DNA from: Pseudomonas citronellolis
GTDB lineage: Bacteria > Pseudomonadota > Gammaproteobacteria > Pseudomonadales > Pseudomonadaceae
Assembly (NCBI RefSeq): GCF_029335315.1
Contig: NZ_JARJLT010000099.1
Coordinates: 1 to 64,000 of the forward strand
Length of the DNA: 64,000 nucleotides
Reading direction: 5' to 3'
Shown: piece by piece, positions 1 to 9,193 of the stretch
Position numbering within the stretch: position 1 is the first letter of the stretch
Layout of the letters: every line of letters starts with the position of its first letter
Position numbers and translations under genes: made by a program
The notes under the pieces: model-generated
Told to the model about the DNA's origin: nothing
Seen by the model: the letters and a program-made list of their open reading frames with translations, nothing else
The model's database searches: none

Positions 1-223
1 CCAGTTCAGCGAAGACTGCTGGACCCAGGTCACCGACGCCGACGGCAAGGTCCTGTTCGGCGCGCTCAAACGCAAGGGCGACAGCCTGGAGCTGGCCGCC
101 AAGGCACCGATTCAGCTGCGCCTGGGCTTCGCCCGTGGCGCCCAGGTCAGCTACAACGGCCAGCCGGTCGAAGTGACCCCGGCGCGCGGCGGCACTGCGC
201 GCGTAACCTTGGGTGGGCAGTAA
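1..223 (+). CDS. rodZ: C-terminus of RodZ-like cytoskeletal protein (partial)
   Basis: The frame is open from the window edge to a TAA at 221-223 and gives about 73 residues, starting near [19 protein letters not shown] and ending in RVTLGGQ. The [13 protein letters not shown]... pattern followed by a small beta-rich tail resembles the periplasmic DUF4115 domain at the C-terminus of RodZ, the transmembrane partner of MreB in rod-shape control. In P. aeruginosa the same gene lies directly upstream of ispG. Here the ispG ATG begins one base after this stop, so the two are probably cotranscribed. The N-terminal HTH and membrane segment lie outside the window. Confidence 0.75.
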   Translation, partial: QFSEDCWTQVTDADGKVLFGALKRKGDSLELAAKAPIQLRLGFARGAQVSYNGQPVEVTPARGGTARVTLGGQ

Positions 224-224
224 G

Positions 225-1337
225 ATGCATTGCGAGTCTCCGATCAAACGTCGCCCGTCCCGCAAGATCTGGGTGGGTAACGTGCCGGTGGGTGGGGACG
301 CCCCCATCGCCGTGCAGAGCATGACCAACACCGACACCCTGGACGTCGCCGCCACCGTCGCGCAGATCCGCCGCCTGGAAGAAGCCGGCGCGGACATCGT
401 GCGCGTCTCGGTGCCGGACATGGACGCGGCCGAGGCTTTCGGCAAGATCAAGCGGCAGGTCAACGTGCCGCTGGTCGCCGACATCCACTTCGACTACAAG
501 ATCGCCCTGCGCGTGGCCGAGCTTGGCGTCGACTGCCTGCGCATCAACCCGGGCAACATCGGCCGCGAGGACCGCGTCCGGGCCGTGGTCGACGCGGCCC
601 GCGACAAGAACATCCCGATCCGTATCGGCGTCAACGCCGGTTCCCTGGAAAAGGACCTGCAGAAGAAGTACGGCGAACCGACCCCCGAAGCCCTGCTGGA
701 ATCGGCCATGCGCCATGTCGACCACCTCGACAAGCTGGACTTCCAGAACTTCAAGGTCAGCGTGAAGGCCTCCGACGTGTTCATGGCCGTGGCGGCCTAC
801 CGCCTGCTGGCCAAGCAGATCGAGCAGCCGCTGCACCTGGGCATCACCGAGGCCGGCGGCCTGCGCTCGGGCACCGTGAAGTCCGCGGTGGGCCTGGGCA
901 TGCTGCTGGCCGAAGGCATCGGCGACACCATCCGCATCTCCCTGGCCGCCGATCCGGTGGAGGAGATCAAGGTCGGTTTCGACATCCTCAAGTCGCTGCG
1001 CCTGCGCTCGCGCGGCATCAACTTCATCGCCTGCCCGAGCTGCTCGCGCCAGAACTTCGACGTGGTCAAGACCATGAACGAGCTCGAAGGCCGCCTCGAG
1101 GACCTGCTGGTGCCGCTGGACGTCGCGGTGATCGGCTGCGTGGTCAACGGCCCCGGCGAAGCCAAGGAGGCCCACGTCGGCCTCACCGGCGGCACGCCGA
1201 ACAACCTCGTCTACATCGACGGCAAGCCGGCGCAGAAGCTGCAGAACGAAAACCTGGTGGATGAGCTGGAACGGCTGATCCGCGAAAAAGCGGCCGAGAA
1301 GGCCGAGGCCGACGCCGCACTGATCGTGCGCGGCTGA
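225..1337 (+). CDS. ispG: 4-hydroxy-3-methylbut-2-enyl diphosphate synthase (flavodoxin)
   Basis: This is IspG (GcpE), 370 residues, the [4Fe-4S] enzyme that reductively opens MEcPP to HMBPP in the MEP isoprenoid pathway in the cytoplasm. It has an N-terminal TIM barrel ([10 protein letters not shown] near the start) and a C-terminal Fe-S domain with Cys270, Cys273 (ACPSCSRQ) and Cys305, followed by Glu312 in GCVVNGPGE. These positions equal the E. coli numbering. A GTG at 213 is also in frame, but the ATG at 225 gives the family N-terminus ([10 protein letters not shown]) and avoids overlapping the rodZ stop. hisS follows 18 bp downstream in the usual rodZ-ispG-hisS-yfgM-bamB run. Confidence 0.97.
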   Translation: MHCESPIKRRPSRKIWVGNVPVGGDAPIAVQSMTNTDTLDVAATVAQIRRLEEAGADIVRVSVPDMDAAEAFGKIKRQVNVPLVADIHFDYKIALRVAELGVDCLRINPGNIGREDRVRAVVDAARDKNIPIRIGVNAGSLEKDLQKKYGEPTPEALLESAMRHVDHLDKLDFQNFKVSVKASDVFMAVAAYRLLAKQIEQPLHLGITEAGGLRSGTVKSAVGLGMLLAEGIGDTIRISLAADPVEEIKVGFDILKSLRLRSRGINFIACPSCSRQNFDVVKTMNELEGRLEDLLVPLDVAVIGCVVNGPGEAKEAHVGLTGGTPNNLVYIDGKPAQKLQNENLVDELERLIREKAAEKAEADAALIVRG

Positions 1338-1355
1338 CCGCAACAAGGACATCAC

Positions 1356-2645
1356 GTGAGCAAGTCCCTGCAAGCCATTCGTGGCATGAACGACATCCTG
1401 CCGGACCAGACCCCGGCCTGGCGCTACCTGGAACGCAGCTTCGCCGAACTGCTCGAAGGCTACGGCTACAGCGAAATCCGCATGCCGATCCTGGAGTTCA
1501 CCGAACTCTTCGCCCGCGGCATCGGCGAAGGCACCGACGTGGTCGACAAGGAGATGTACACCTTCCTCGACCGTAACGGCGAATCCCTGACCATGCGCCC
1601 CGAAGGCACCGCCGGTTGCGTCCGCGCCGTGCTCGAGCACGGCCTGACCGGGGGCGGCCAGGTGCAGAAGCTCTGGTACACCGGGCCGATGTTCCGCTAC
1701 GAGAAACCGCAGAAGGGCCGCTACCGCCAGTTCCACCAGATCGGCGTGGAAGTCTTCAACCTGCCCGGCCCGGATATCGACGCCGAGCTGATCATCCTCA
1801 CCTGGCGCCTGTGGAAGAAGCTCGGCATGGCCGACGCGGTCACCCTGCAGCTCAACACCCTGGGTTCCAGCGAGGCCCGCGCGCGCTACCGCGACGCCCT
1901 GGTGGCCTACCTGCAGGTGCGCTTCGACCAGCTCGACGAAGACAGCCAGCGACGCATGACCACCAACCCGCTGCGCATCCTCGACAGCAAGGTGGAAAGC
2001 ACCCAGGCCCTGCTGGTCGGCGCGCCGACCCTGCACGACTACCTGGACGAAGAGTCGATCGCCCACTTCGAGGGCCTGAAGGCCCGCCTGGATGCGGTCG
2101 GCCTGCAATACGAGATCAACCAGAAGCTGGTGCGCGGCCTCGACTACTACAGCCGCACCGCCTTCGAGTGGGTCACCAGCAAGCTCGGCTCCCAGGGCAC
2201 CGTCTGCGGCGGTGGCCGCTACGACGGCCTGGTCGCCCAGTTCGGCGGCAAGCAGACCGCGGGCGTGGGCTTCGCCATGGGCGTGGAACGCCTGGTGCTG
2301 CTGCTCGAGACCCTGGGCGTGGTGCCCGCCGAGCTCAATCGCCCGGCCGACGTCTTCCTCTGCGCCTTCGGTGAAGCCGCCGAACTCGCCGGCCTGGCCC
2401 TGGCCGAGCGCCTGCGCGACGCCGTTCCCGGCCTGCGCCTGCTGGTCAACTCCGGCGCCGGCAGCTTCAAGAGCCAGTTCAAGAAAGCCGACAAGAGCGG
2501 CGCGCAGTTCGCGATGATCCTGGGGGACGACGAACTGGCGGGCCGCGTGGTAGGTTTCAAACCCCTGCGTGGCGAGGGTGAGCAACAGAACATCGGCTGG
2601 GACGCTCTGCCCGAGCACCTGGCCGCCTGCATCCAGCGGGTTTGA
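1356..2645 (+). CDS. hisS: Histidyl-tRNA synthetase
   Basis: This class II aminoacyl-tRNA synthetase charges tRNA-His. It has 429 residues, the normal bacterial length. It starts with GTG ([16 protein letters not shown], with the typical RGMxDxLP N-terminus). Class II motif 2 is visible in [17 protein letters not shown], the histidine-specific loop in [15 protein letters not shown], and motif 3 in [14 protein letters not shown]. The C-terminal anticodon-binding domain covers roughly residues 330-429. The ATG codons downstream lie inside conserved sequence, so the GTG at 1356, preceded by an AAGGA-like site, is the likely start. Confidence 0.97.
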   Translation: MSKSLQAIRGMNDILPDQTPAWRYLERSFAELLEGYGYSEIRMPILEFTELFARGIGEGTDVVDKEMYTFLDRNGESLTMRPEGTAGCVRAVLEHGLTGGGQVQKLWYTGPMFRYEKPQKGRYRQFHQIGVEVFNLPGPDIDAELIILTWRLWKKLGMADAVTLQLNTLGSSEARARYRDALVAYLQVRFDQLDEDSQRRMTTNPLRILDSKVESTQALLVGAPTLHDYLDEESIAHFEGLKARLDAVGLQYEINQKLVRGLDYYSRTAFEWVTSKLGSQGTVCGGGRYDGLVAQFGGKQTAGVGFAMGVERLVLLLETLGVVPAELNRPADVFLCAFGEAAELAGLALAERLRDAVPGLRLLVNSGAGSFKSQFKKADKSGAQFAMILGDDELAGRVVGFKPLRGEGEQQNIGWDALPEHLAACIQRV

Positions 2646-2676
2646 GATAAGACCGAATACGTATAGGAGTATTGGG

Positions 2677-3321
2677 GTGACCACGCGTACCGAAGAAGAA
2701 CAACTGGCCGACATCAAGGACTGGTGGCAGCGCAATGGCATGCCCCTGCTCACCGGTGCCGCGCTGGCCCTGGTGGTGGTGTTCGGCTGGCAGGCCTGGA
2801 AGAAGTACCAGAACAACCAGGCGCAGAACGCATCCATCCTCTACCAGCAGCTGGTGGAATCTTCGCTGACCCCCTCCGGGCAGCCGGATACCGCGCGGGT
2901 CGCCGAGCTGGCCAACAAGCTCACCAGCGAGTACGGCGGCACTCATTACGCCCAGTACGGCCGCCTGTTCGTGGCCAAGGTCGCGGTGGACGCCGGCAAG
3001 CTGGATGACGCCGCCGCCGAACTCAAGGCCGTGCTGGACAAGCCGGTCGACGCCACCCTTGGCGAGCTGGCCCGTCAGCGCCTGGCGCGCGTCCTGGCCG
3101 CCCAGGGCAAGGCCGAGGACGGCCTGAAGCTGCTCGAAGGCGACGCCGACAAGGCCTACCAGTCCAGCCGCGAAGAACTCAAGGGCGACCTGCTGGTGCA
3201 GCTCAAGCGCACCGACGACGCCCGCAGCGCATACGAAAAGGCCAAGGCCTCCCTGCCGGAGGACGCCGCGGCCGGCGCCCTGCAGGTCAAACTCGACGAT
3301 CTGGCCAAGGGAGGCGCCTGA
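2677..3321 (+). CDS. yfgM: YfgM-like TPR membrane protein, SecYEG/BamB-linked
   Basis: This 214-residue protein has a short cytoplasmic N-terminus (TEEEQLADIKDWWQRNG), one membrane segment (about residues 22-40, LLTGAALALVVVFGWQAW) and a periplasmic helical TPR-like domain. The family (UPF0070/YfgM) is an accessory of the Sec translocon that works with periplasmic chaperones. The start is set by an AGGAG at 2665-2669, seven bases before GTG 2677. The longer reading frame that begins upstream overlaps hisS and is not needed. bamB begins one base after the stop, as in E. coli and P. aeruginosa. Confidence 0.9.
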   Translation: MTTRTEEEQLADIKDWWQRNGMPLLTGAALALVVVFGWQAWKKYQNNQAQNASILYQQLVESSLTPSGQPDTARVAELANKLTSEYGGTHYAQYGRLFVAKVAVDAGKLDDAAAELKAVLDKPVDATLGELARQRLARVLAAQGKAEDGLKLLEGDADKAYQSSREELKGDLLVQLKRTDDARSAYEKAKASLPEDAAAGALQVKLDDLAKGGA

Positions 3322-3322
3322 G

Positions 3323-4465
3323 ATGCTGCGCTGGAAACATGCGGCGCTGTTGGCGCTGACCCTGCTCGCTGTCGGTTGCAGCAGCAACAGCAAGAAGGAA
3401 TTGCCGCCGGCGGAGCTCACCGACTTCAAGGAAGAGGTGCGCCTGGACAAGCAGTGGAGTCGTTCGGTCGGTGACGGCCAGGGCGACCTGTACGAACTCC
3501 TGCAGCCCGCCGTGGATGGCTCGACCATCTACGCCGCGTCCGCCGAAGGCCGGGTCATGGCCATGCAGCGCGAGAGCGGCGACGTGCTCTGGAAACAGGA
3601 CATCGACCTGCCGATCTCCGGCGGCGTCGGCGTCGGTGGCGGGCTGGTCCTGGTCGGCACCATGAAGGGCGACGTTATCGCCCTGAACGCCGCCAACGGC
3701 GAGCAGAAGTGGCGCACCAAGGTGCCCAGCGAAGTGCTCTCCGCACCGGTCACCGACGGTGACGTGGTGGTGCTGCAGACCCAGGACGACAAGCTGATCG
3801 CCCTCGACGCCAGCACCGGCAACCAGCGCTGGGCCTACGAGAACAGCGTGCCCGTGCTGACCCTGCGTGGCACCGGCTCGCCGCTGATCGCCGGTCGCCT
3901 GGCCATCGCCGGCCTGGCCAGTGGCAAGGTGGTGGCGGTCGACCTGCAGCGTGGTCTGCCGGCGTGGGAAACCCGCGTGGCGGTGCCCCAGGGCCGTTCC
4001 GAACTGGACCGCGTGGTCGACATCGACGGCGGCCTGACCCTGGTCGACAACGTGATCTACGTGGCCAGCTACCAGGGCCGCGCCGCCGCCCTCGACCCGG
4101 CCAGCGGCCGCGTGCTGTGGCAGCGCGAGGCGTCCAGCTACGCCGGCGTCGCCGAAGGCTTCGGCAACGTCTACGTCAGCGACGCCAGCGGCACCGTGGA
4201 AGCCCTCGACGGCCGCAGCTCGTCCTCGCTGTGGAGCAACGAAGCCCTGGCGCGCCGTCAGCTGTCGGCCCCGGCGGTGTTCTCCAGCAACGTGGTGGTC
4301 GGCGACCTGGAAGGCTACATTCATCTGCTGAGCCAGGTGGACGGCCGCTTCGTCGGCCGCGAGAAGGTCGACGGTGACGGCGTGCGCGTGCGCCCGCTGG
4401 TGGTCGACCGCTGGATGTACGTGTTCGGCAACAGCGGCAAGCTCGTCGCCTACACCATTCGCTAA
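3323..4465 (+). CDS. bamB: Outer membrane assembly lipoprotein BamB
   Basis: BamB is the beta-propeller lipoprotein of the BAM complex, which inserts beta-barrel proteins into the outer membrane. This one has 380 residues. A lipoprotein signal is visible, with lipobox LAVGC and acylated Cys19. The rest carries PQQ-type propeller repeats (for example GDVIALNAANGEQKWRTKVP, DKLIALDASTGNQRWAYE, GTVEALDGRSSSSLWS). It ends at a strong terminator (4481-4522) that closes the ispG-hisS-yfgM-bamB unit. Confidence 0.95.
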   Translation: MLRWKHAALLALTLLAVGCSSNSKKELPPAELTDFKEEVRLDKQWSRSVGDGQGDLYELLQPAVDGSTIYAASAEGRVMAMQRESGDVLWKQDIDLPISGGVGVGGGLVLVGTMKGDVIALNAANGEQKWRTKVPSEVLSAPVTDGDVVVLQTQDDKLIALDASTGNQRWAYENSVPVLTLRGTGSPLIAGRLAIAGLASGKVVAVDLQRGLPAWETRVAVPQGRSELDRVVDIDGGLTLVDNVIYVASYQGRAAALDPASGRVLWQREASSYAGVAEGFGNVYVSDASGTVEALDGRSSSSLWSNEALARRQLSAPAVFSSNVVVGDLEGYIHLLSQVDGRFVGREKVDGDGVRVRPLVVDRWMYVFGNSGKLVAYTIR

Positions 4466-4480
4466 GCTGTTGTGTTACCT

Positions 4481-4522
4481 GCCGGCCGCTGTTGGATGAC
4501 GACAGCGGCCGGCGTGTTTTTT
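4481..4522 (+). terminator. Rho-independent terminator after bamB
   Basis: A 12-bp perfect stem (GCCGGCCGCTGT at 4481-4492 with its complement at 4502-4513) encloses a 9-nt loop. It is followed by GTGTTTTTT. It lies 16 bp after the bamB stop and separates that operon from der. Confidence 0.9.
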
Positions 4523-4552
4523 ACGAATTCCTGAAATTTCCTGGAGAGCCGC

Positions 4553-6037
4553 ATGGTTCCCGTAATCGCCCTGGTGGGCCGCCCGAACGTCGGCAAGTCC
4601 ACCCTGTTCAACCGCCTGACCAAGACTCGCGACGCCATCGTCGCCGAGTACGCCGGCCTGACCCGTGATCGCCAGTACGGGGAAGCCAAGTGGCAAGGCA
4701 AGAAATTCATCGTCATCGACACCGGCGGTATCACCGGTGATGAGGAAGGCATCGATGCGAAGATGGCTGAGCAGTCGTTGCAGGCGATCGAGGAAGCCGA
4801 TGCCGTGCTCTTCATGGTTGACTCGCGCGCCGGGATGACCGCCGCCGACGAGCTGATCGCCGAGCACCTGCGCAAGCGCAACAAGCGCAGCTACCTGGTG
4901 GCGAACAAGGTCGACACCGTCGACCCGGACATCGCCCGCGCCGAATTCAGCCCGCTGGGCATGGGCGACGCCCTGCCGGTCGCCGCCGCCCATGGCCGCG
5001 GCATCACCCAGATGCTCCAGGAAGCCCTGGGCGAGCTGTTCCAGCCCGAACCCGACGCGCCGGAAGACAACGACCTGCCGGACGAGCTCGAAGAGGTCGC
5101 CGAAGGCCAGGAAGCCAAGCGCATCCCCGGCCCGAGCGAGAAGGATGGCATCAAGATCGCCATCATCGGCCGTCCCAACGTCGGCAAGTCGACCCTGGTC
5201 AACCGCATGCTCGGCGAAGAGCGGGTGATCGTCTATGACCAGGCCGGCACCACCCGCGACAGCATCTACATCCCCTTCGAGCGCAACGAAGAGAAGTACA
5301 CCCTGATCGACACCGCCGGCGTGCGCCGCCGCGGCAAGATCTTCGAGGCGGTGGAAAAGTTCTCGGTGGTCAAGACCCTGCAGGCCATCCAGGACGCCAA
5401 CGTGGTGATCTTCGTGATGGACGCCCGCGAGGGCGTGGTCGAGCATGACCTCAACCTGCTCGGCTTCGTGCTGGAGACCGGCCGCGCGCTGGTCATCGCC
5501 CTGAACAAGTGGGACGGCATGGACGCGGGCGAACGCGAGTACGTGAAGACCGAGCTGGAGCGCCGCCTGCTGTTCGTCGACTTCGCCGACATCCACTTCA
5601 TCTCGGCGCTGCACGGCACCGGCGTGGGCCACCTGTACAAGTCGGTGCAGGAATCCTTCCGCTCCGCCGTGACCCGCTGGCCGACCAGCCGCCTGACGCA
5701 GATCCTCGAAGACGCGGTGCAGACCCACCAGCCGCCGATGGTCAACGGTCGCCGCATCAAGCTGCGCTACGCCCACCTGGGCGGTGCCAACCCGCCGCTG
5801 ATCGTGGTCCACGGCAACCAGACCGACGCGGTGCCCAAGGCCTACACCCGCTACCTGGAGAAGACCTACCGGCGCGTGCTGAAGCTGGTCGGTACGCCGA
5901 TCCGCATCGAGTACAAGGGCGGCGACAACCCCTTCGAGGGCAAGAAGACCCAGCTTACCGATCGCCAGGTCAACAAGAAGCGCCGCCTGATGTCGCACCA
6001 CAAGAAGGCCGAGAAGAAGAAGAAGGACAAGCGCTAA
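4553..6037 (+). CDS. der: Ribosome biogenesis GTPase Der (EngA)
   Basis: Der is an essential tandem-GTPase that acts in 50S subunit maturation. This copy has 494 residues. It has two G domains, each with a P-loop GRPNVGKST (near residues 8-16 and 206-214), DTGG/DTAGV G3 motifs and NKVD/NKWD G4 motifs, then a KH-like C-terminal domain (about 380-460) and a lysine-rich tail ([13 protein letters not shown]). The ATG at 4553 is preceded by GGAGAG. The bamB terminator immediately upstream suggests its own promoter or read-through. Confidence 0.97.
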   Translation: MVPVIALVGRPNVGKSTLFNRLTKTRDAIVAEYAGLTRDRQYGEAKWQGKKFIVIDTGGITGDEEGIDAKMAEQSLQAIEEADAVLFMVDSRAGMTAADELIAEHLRKRNKRSYLVANKVDTVDPDIARAEFSPLGMGDALPVAAAHGRGITQMLQEALGELFQPEPDAPEDNDLPDELEEVAEGQEAKRIPGPSEKDGIKIAIIGRPNVGKSTLVNRMLGEERVIVYDQAGTTRDSIYIPFERNEEKYTLIDTAGVRRRGKIFEAVEKFSVVKTLQAIQDANVVIFVMDAREGVVEHDLNLLGFVLETGRALVIALNKWDGMDAGEREYVKTELERRLLFVDFADIHFISALHGTGVGHLYKSVQESFRSAVTRWPTSRLTQILEDAVQTHQPPMVNGRRIKLRYAHLGGANPPLIVVHGNQTDAVPKAYTRYLEKTYRRVLKLVGTPIRIEYKGGDNPFEGKKTQLTDRQVNKKRRLMSHHKKAEKKKKDKR

Positions 6038-6070
6038 TAACGCTCGCCGCTCTTCAGGCCGCCGGCCACA

Positions 6071-6103
6071 GGCGATAGAGTAGGGCCCTTCCTACTCATC
6101 GCC
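6071..6103. other. Long imperfect palindrome between der and the aminotransferase gene
   Basis: GGCGAT-A-GAGTAGG (6071-6084) pairs with CCTACTC-ATCGCC (6091-6103) around GCCCTT: a 13-bp stem interrupted only by one bulged A. No T-tract follows, so it is not a standard terminator. It ends 16 bp before the aminotransferase ATG and could be an operator, an RNA hairpin covering the 5' UTR, or a small repeat element. Confidence 0.5.
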
Positions 6104-6119
6104 TGCGACCCGTAGCCCC

Positions 6120-7268
6120 ATGTTGACCAGCAAACTGCCCAACGTCGGCACCACCATCTTCACCCGCATGTCGCAGCTCGCCGCCGAGTGCGGTGCGCTC
6201 AACCTGTCCCAGGGTTTCCCCGACTTCGACGGCCCCGCCGCGTTGCGCGAAGCGGTGGCCCGCCACGTCATGGCCGGGCACAACCAGTACTGCCCGATGA
6301 CCGGCCTGCCGGCGCTGCGCGAGCAGGTGGCGGCCAAGGTCGCCGCCTTCTACGGGCGCACCGTCAGCGCCGATGCCGAAGTGACCATCACCCCCGGCGC
6401 CACCGAGGCGATCTTCTGCGCCGTGCAGGCGCTGATCCGCCCGGGCGACGAGGCCATCGTCCTCGACCCCTGCTACGACAGCTACGAACCCTCGGTGGAA
6501 CTGGCCGGCGGCCGCTGCGTGCACGTGCCGCTGAGCCTGCCGGAATTCCGCATCGACTGGCAGCGCCTGGCCGACGCCATCACCCCGCGCACCCGCCTGA
6601 TCTTCCTCAACAGCCCGCACAACCCCAGCGGCGCGCTGATCGACCGCGCCGACCTGGATCGCCTGGCCGCGCTGATCCGCGAGCGGGAGATCTACGTCAT
6701 CAGCGACGAGGTCTACGAACACCTGATCTACGACGGCGTGCAGCACGCCAGCGTGCTGGCCCACGACGAGCTCTACGCCCGCGCCTTCGTGGTCAGCTCC
6801 TTCGGCAAGACCTACCACGTCACCGGCTGGAAGACCGGCTACGTGGTGGCGCCGCAGACTCTCTCGGCGGAGCTGCGCAAGATCCACCAGTACGTGAACT
6901 TCTGCGGTGTCACCCCGTTGCAGTGGGCGCTGGCCGACTTCATGGCCGCGCACCCCGAGCACCTGCGCGAGCTGCCGGGCTTCTACCAGGCCAAGCGCGA
7001 CCTATTCTGCGACCTGCTGGCGCGCTCGCGCTTCAGCTTCCGCCGCGCCGCCGGCACCTACTTCCAGGTGGTCGACTACTCGGCGATCCGCCCGGACCTG
7101 GACGATGTCGCCATGGCCGAATGGCTGACCCGCGAGCACGGCGTGGCGGCCATTCCGGTATCGGTGTTCTACCAGCAGGCCCCGGCGGACATGCGCCTGG
7201 TGCGCTTCTGCTTCGCCAAGAAAGAGGAGACGCTGCGCCAGGCGGCGGAGAAGCTATGCGCGATCTGA
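6120..7268 (+). CDS. ybdL: PLP-dependent methionine (glutamine) aminotransferase, YbdL type
   Basis: This is a fold-type I aminotransferase of 382 residues. The PLP-binding lysine lies in SSFGKTYHVTGWKTGYV. The substrate-loop motif is NSPHNPSGAL, and ISDEVYEHLIYDG carries the Asp/Tyr that contact PLP. The closest family is YbdL/KAT-like, which transaminates methionine and other bulky amino acids. The downstream omega-amidase overlaps by 13 bp. That pairing is known for glutamine transaminase systems: the aminotransferase uses glutamine as amino donor (for example on the methionine-salvage keto acid KMTB), and the amidase removes the 2-oxoglutaramate by-product. Confidence 0.88.
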   Translation: MLTSKLPNVGTTIFTRMSQLAAECGALNLSQGFPDFDGPAALREAVARHVMAGHNQYCPMTGLPALREQVAAKVAAFYGRTVSADAEVTITPGATEAIFCAVQALIRPGDEAIVLDPCYDSYEPSVELAGGRCVHVPLSLPEFRIDWQRLADAITPRTRLIFLNSPHNPSGALIDRADLDRLAALIREREIYVISDEVYEHLIYDGVQHASVLAHDELYARAFVVSSFGKTYHVTGWKTGYVVAPQTLSAELRKIHQYVNFCGVTPLQWALADFMAAHPEHLRELPGFYQAKRDLFCDLLARSRFSFRRAAGTYFQVVDYSAIRPDLDDVAMAEWLTREHGVAAIPVSVFYQQAPADMRLVRFCFAKKEETLRQAAEKLCAI

Positions 7269-8050
7269 GCCAACTGCCCGACCTGAACCTGGCGCTGCTG
7301 CAGACCACCCTGGCCTGGCACGACGCGCCGGCCAACCGCGCGCACTTCGACGCGCTGCTGGAACAGGCGCGCGGCGCCGACATCGTGATCCTGCCGGAAA
7401 TGTTCACCACCGGCTTCTCCATGGATTCGGCGGCCCTGGCCGAGGCGGAGGAGGGCGAGACCTACTCCTGGCTGCGCGGCCAGGCCGCGCGCCTGGACGC
7501 GGTGGTGACCGGCAGCGTGATCGTCCGCGCCGCCGATGGCAGCCATCGCAACCGCCTGCTCTGGGCGCGCCCGGACGGCGAAATCCTCCACTACGACAAG
7601 CGCCACCTGTTCCGCATGGCCGGCGAGCACAAGCACTACACCGCGGGCGACGCCCAGGTGCTGCTGGAGTGGAAGGGGTGGCGGGTGCGCCCGCTGGTCT
7701 GCTACGACCTGCGCTTCCCGGCCTGGAGCCGCGACGCCCAGGACACCGACCTGCTGCTCTACACCGCCAACTGGCCGGCCGCGCGGCGCCTGCACTGGAA
7801 CCGCCTGCTGCCGGCGCGGGCCATCGAGAACCTGTGCTACGTGGCGGCGGTGAACCGCGTCGGCGAGGACGGCAAGGGCCACGCCTACTCCGGCGACAGC
7901 CAGGTGCTGGACTTCCAGGGCGAACCGCTGCTCGAAGCCGGCAACGGCGACGGCGTGTTCCACGCGACCCTCTCGGCCCAGGCCCTGGCGGCCTACCGCG
8001 AACGCTTCCCGGCCTACCTCGACGCCGACAGCTTCGTCATCGAGCCCTGA
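7256..8050 (+). CDS. Omega-amidase / nitrilase-superfamily hydrolase (YafV type)
   Basis: This 264-residue carbon-nitrogen hydrolase carries the Glu-Lys-Cys triad of the nitrilase superfamily: Glu48 in LPEMFTTGF, Lys115 in YDKRHLF and Cys149 in VCYDLRFP. Sequence pattern and length fit the YafV/Nit2 omega-amidase branch, which hydrolyses 2-oxoglutaramate to 2-oxoglutarate and ammonia. The ATG at 7256 lies inside the 3' end of the aminotransferase gene, so the two are translationally coupled. Assignment to omega-amidase rather than another amidase rests on family pattern and this pairing. Confidence 0.88.
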   Translation: MRDLSQLPDLNLALLQTTLAWHDAPANRAHFDALLEQARGADIVILPEMFTTGFSMDSAALAEAEEGETYSWLRGQAARLDAVVTGSVIVRAADGSHRNRLLWARPDGEILHYDKRHLFRMAGEHKHYTAGDAQVLLEWKGWRVRPLVCYDLRFPAWSRDAQDTDLLLYTANWPAARRLHWNRLLPARAIENLCYVAAVNRVGEDGKGHAYSGDSQVLDFQGEPLLEAGNGDGVFHATLSAQALAAYRERFPAYLDADSFVIEP

Positions 8051-8069
8051 CGCGGTGTCGGGGCAACCG

Positions 8070-8165
8070 GTAGGGCGAATAACCGTTCGCGGTTATCCGC
8101 CGTCGGTCGAAACACCGATGCCTGTCGAAAATGGCGGATAACGCCGTAGGCGTTATGCGCCCTAC
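8070..8165. repeat. Inverted pair of GTAGGGCG-type extragenic palindromes
   Basis: Two copies of one repeat face each other: GTAGGGCGAATAACCGTTCG... (8070-8102) and the reversed form ending ...GTTATGCGCCCTAC (8133-8165). Each copy is itself palindromic around its centre. The same repeat recurs near 44226-44322 and 63362-63513, and a relative occurs at 55781-55813. The head-to-head arrangement is what REPIN elements look like. Confidence 0.85.
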
Positions 8166-8192
8166 GGGATGCGATGGCGCCGAGGCGCTTTT

Positions 8193-8230
8193 CGTAGGAT
8201 GGGTATCGCTTCGCTCAACGCCATCCTACG
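8193..8230. repeat. CGTAGGATGG inverted repeat
   Basis: A perfect 10-bp inverted repeat (CGTAGGATGG at 8193-8202, CCATCCTACG at 8221-8230) surrounds an 18-nt core containing CGCTTCGCTCAACG. It lies 9 bp beyond the stop of the aldo/keto reductase gene and could also act as a transcript-end hairpin for it. Confidence 0.75.
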
Positions 8231-8239
8231 TTGTGCGGC

Positions 8240-9193
8240 TCAGTACGCGCTCGCCGCATCCAGCCTGTGGATATCCTCGTCGCTCAGTTGCAGGCGGGTC
8301 GCCGCGACCAGGTCGGGCAACTGCTCCAGGTGCGACGCGCTGGCGATCGGCGCGGTGATGCTCGGCCGGGCGATCAGCCAGGCCAGGGCCACCTGCGCCG
8401 GCGTGGCGTCGTGTTCCTCGGCCACCTCGTCCAGCGCCACCAGGATGGTCACGCCGCGTTCGTTGAGGTAGCCCTTGACCTTGTCCGCGCGCGCCGCGCT
8501 CTTGCCCAGGTCCGCTTCGCTGCGGTACTTGCCGCTGAGGAAGCCGCCGGCCAGGCCGTAGTAGGGGATCACGCCGATCCCCAGCTCGCGCACCGTCGGC
8601 TCCAGGCGCGTCTCGTAGTCGGCGCGGTCGTACAGGTTGTAGTTCGGCTGCAGGCTCTGGTAACTCGGCAGGCGCAGGCGTTCGGCCACCTCCTTCGCTT
8701 CGCGCAGGCGCCGGGCGTCGTAGTTGGACGCCCCGATGACCCGTACCTTGCCCTTCTCGACCAGCCTGGCGTAGGCGCCGAGGGTTTCCTCCAGCGAGGT
8801 GTGGGTATCGTCGCAGTGCGACTGGTAGAGGTCGATGTAGTCGGTCTGCAGGCGTTTCAGCGAGCGCTCCACGGCCTGCTCGATGTAGGCGGCGGAGAGG
8901 CCCTTGTGGCCATTGCCCATGTCCATGCCGACCTTGGTGGCGATGATCGCCCGGTCGCGGTTGCCGCGCAGCTTCAGCCACTTGCCGAGCAGCGCCTCGG
9001 ATTCGCCGCCCGTGTGTCCCGGTACCCAGCGCGAGTACACGTCGGCGGTGTCGATGCAGTTCAGCCCGGCGTCCAGCAGGCTGTCGAGCAGGCGGAAGGA
9101 AGTGGCTTCATCGGCGCTCCAGCCGAAGACGTTGCCACCGAATACCAGTGGCGGGATGGCCAGCCCGGAGCGGCCCAGTTCGCGAGAGTTCAC
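8240..9193 (-). CDS. Aldo/keto reductase
   Basis: This NADPH-dependent aldo/keto reductase has 317 residues in a TIM barrel. The catalytic tetrad is readable as Asp48, Tyr53 (IDTADVYS), Lys87 (ATKVG) and His126 (YQSHCDD). The cofactor-binding end carries GLAGGFLSGKYR and ARPSITAPIASAS, typical of the YajO/YghZ-like subfamily. Substrate is unknown. It stands alone on the minus strand, facing the omega-amidase gene and divergent from the dapA-like gene. Confidence 0.9.
   Translation of the reverse strand: MNSRELGRSGLAIPPLVFGGNVFGWSADEATSFRLLDSLLDAGLNCIDTADVYSRWVPGHTGGESEALLGKWLKLRGNRDRAIIATKVGMDMGNGHKGLSAAYIEQAVERSLKRLQTDYIDLYQSHCDDTHTSLEETLGAYARLVEKGKVRVIGASNYDARRLREAKEVAERLRLPSYQSLQPNYNLYDRADYETRLEPTVRELGIGVIPYYGLAGGFLSGKYRSEADLGKSAARADKVKGYLNERGVTILVALDEVAEEHDATPAQVALAWLIARPSITAPIASASHLEQLPDLVAATRLQLSDEDIHRLDAASAY

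Noticed and set aside
147-2837. An 896-codon minus-strand frame opposite ispG and hisS
   Set aside because: Antisense shadow of two essential conserved genes with no motif of its own.
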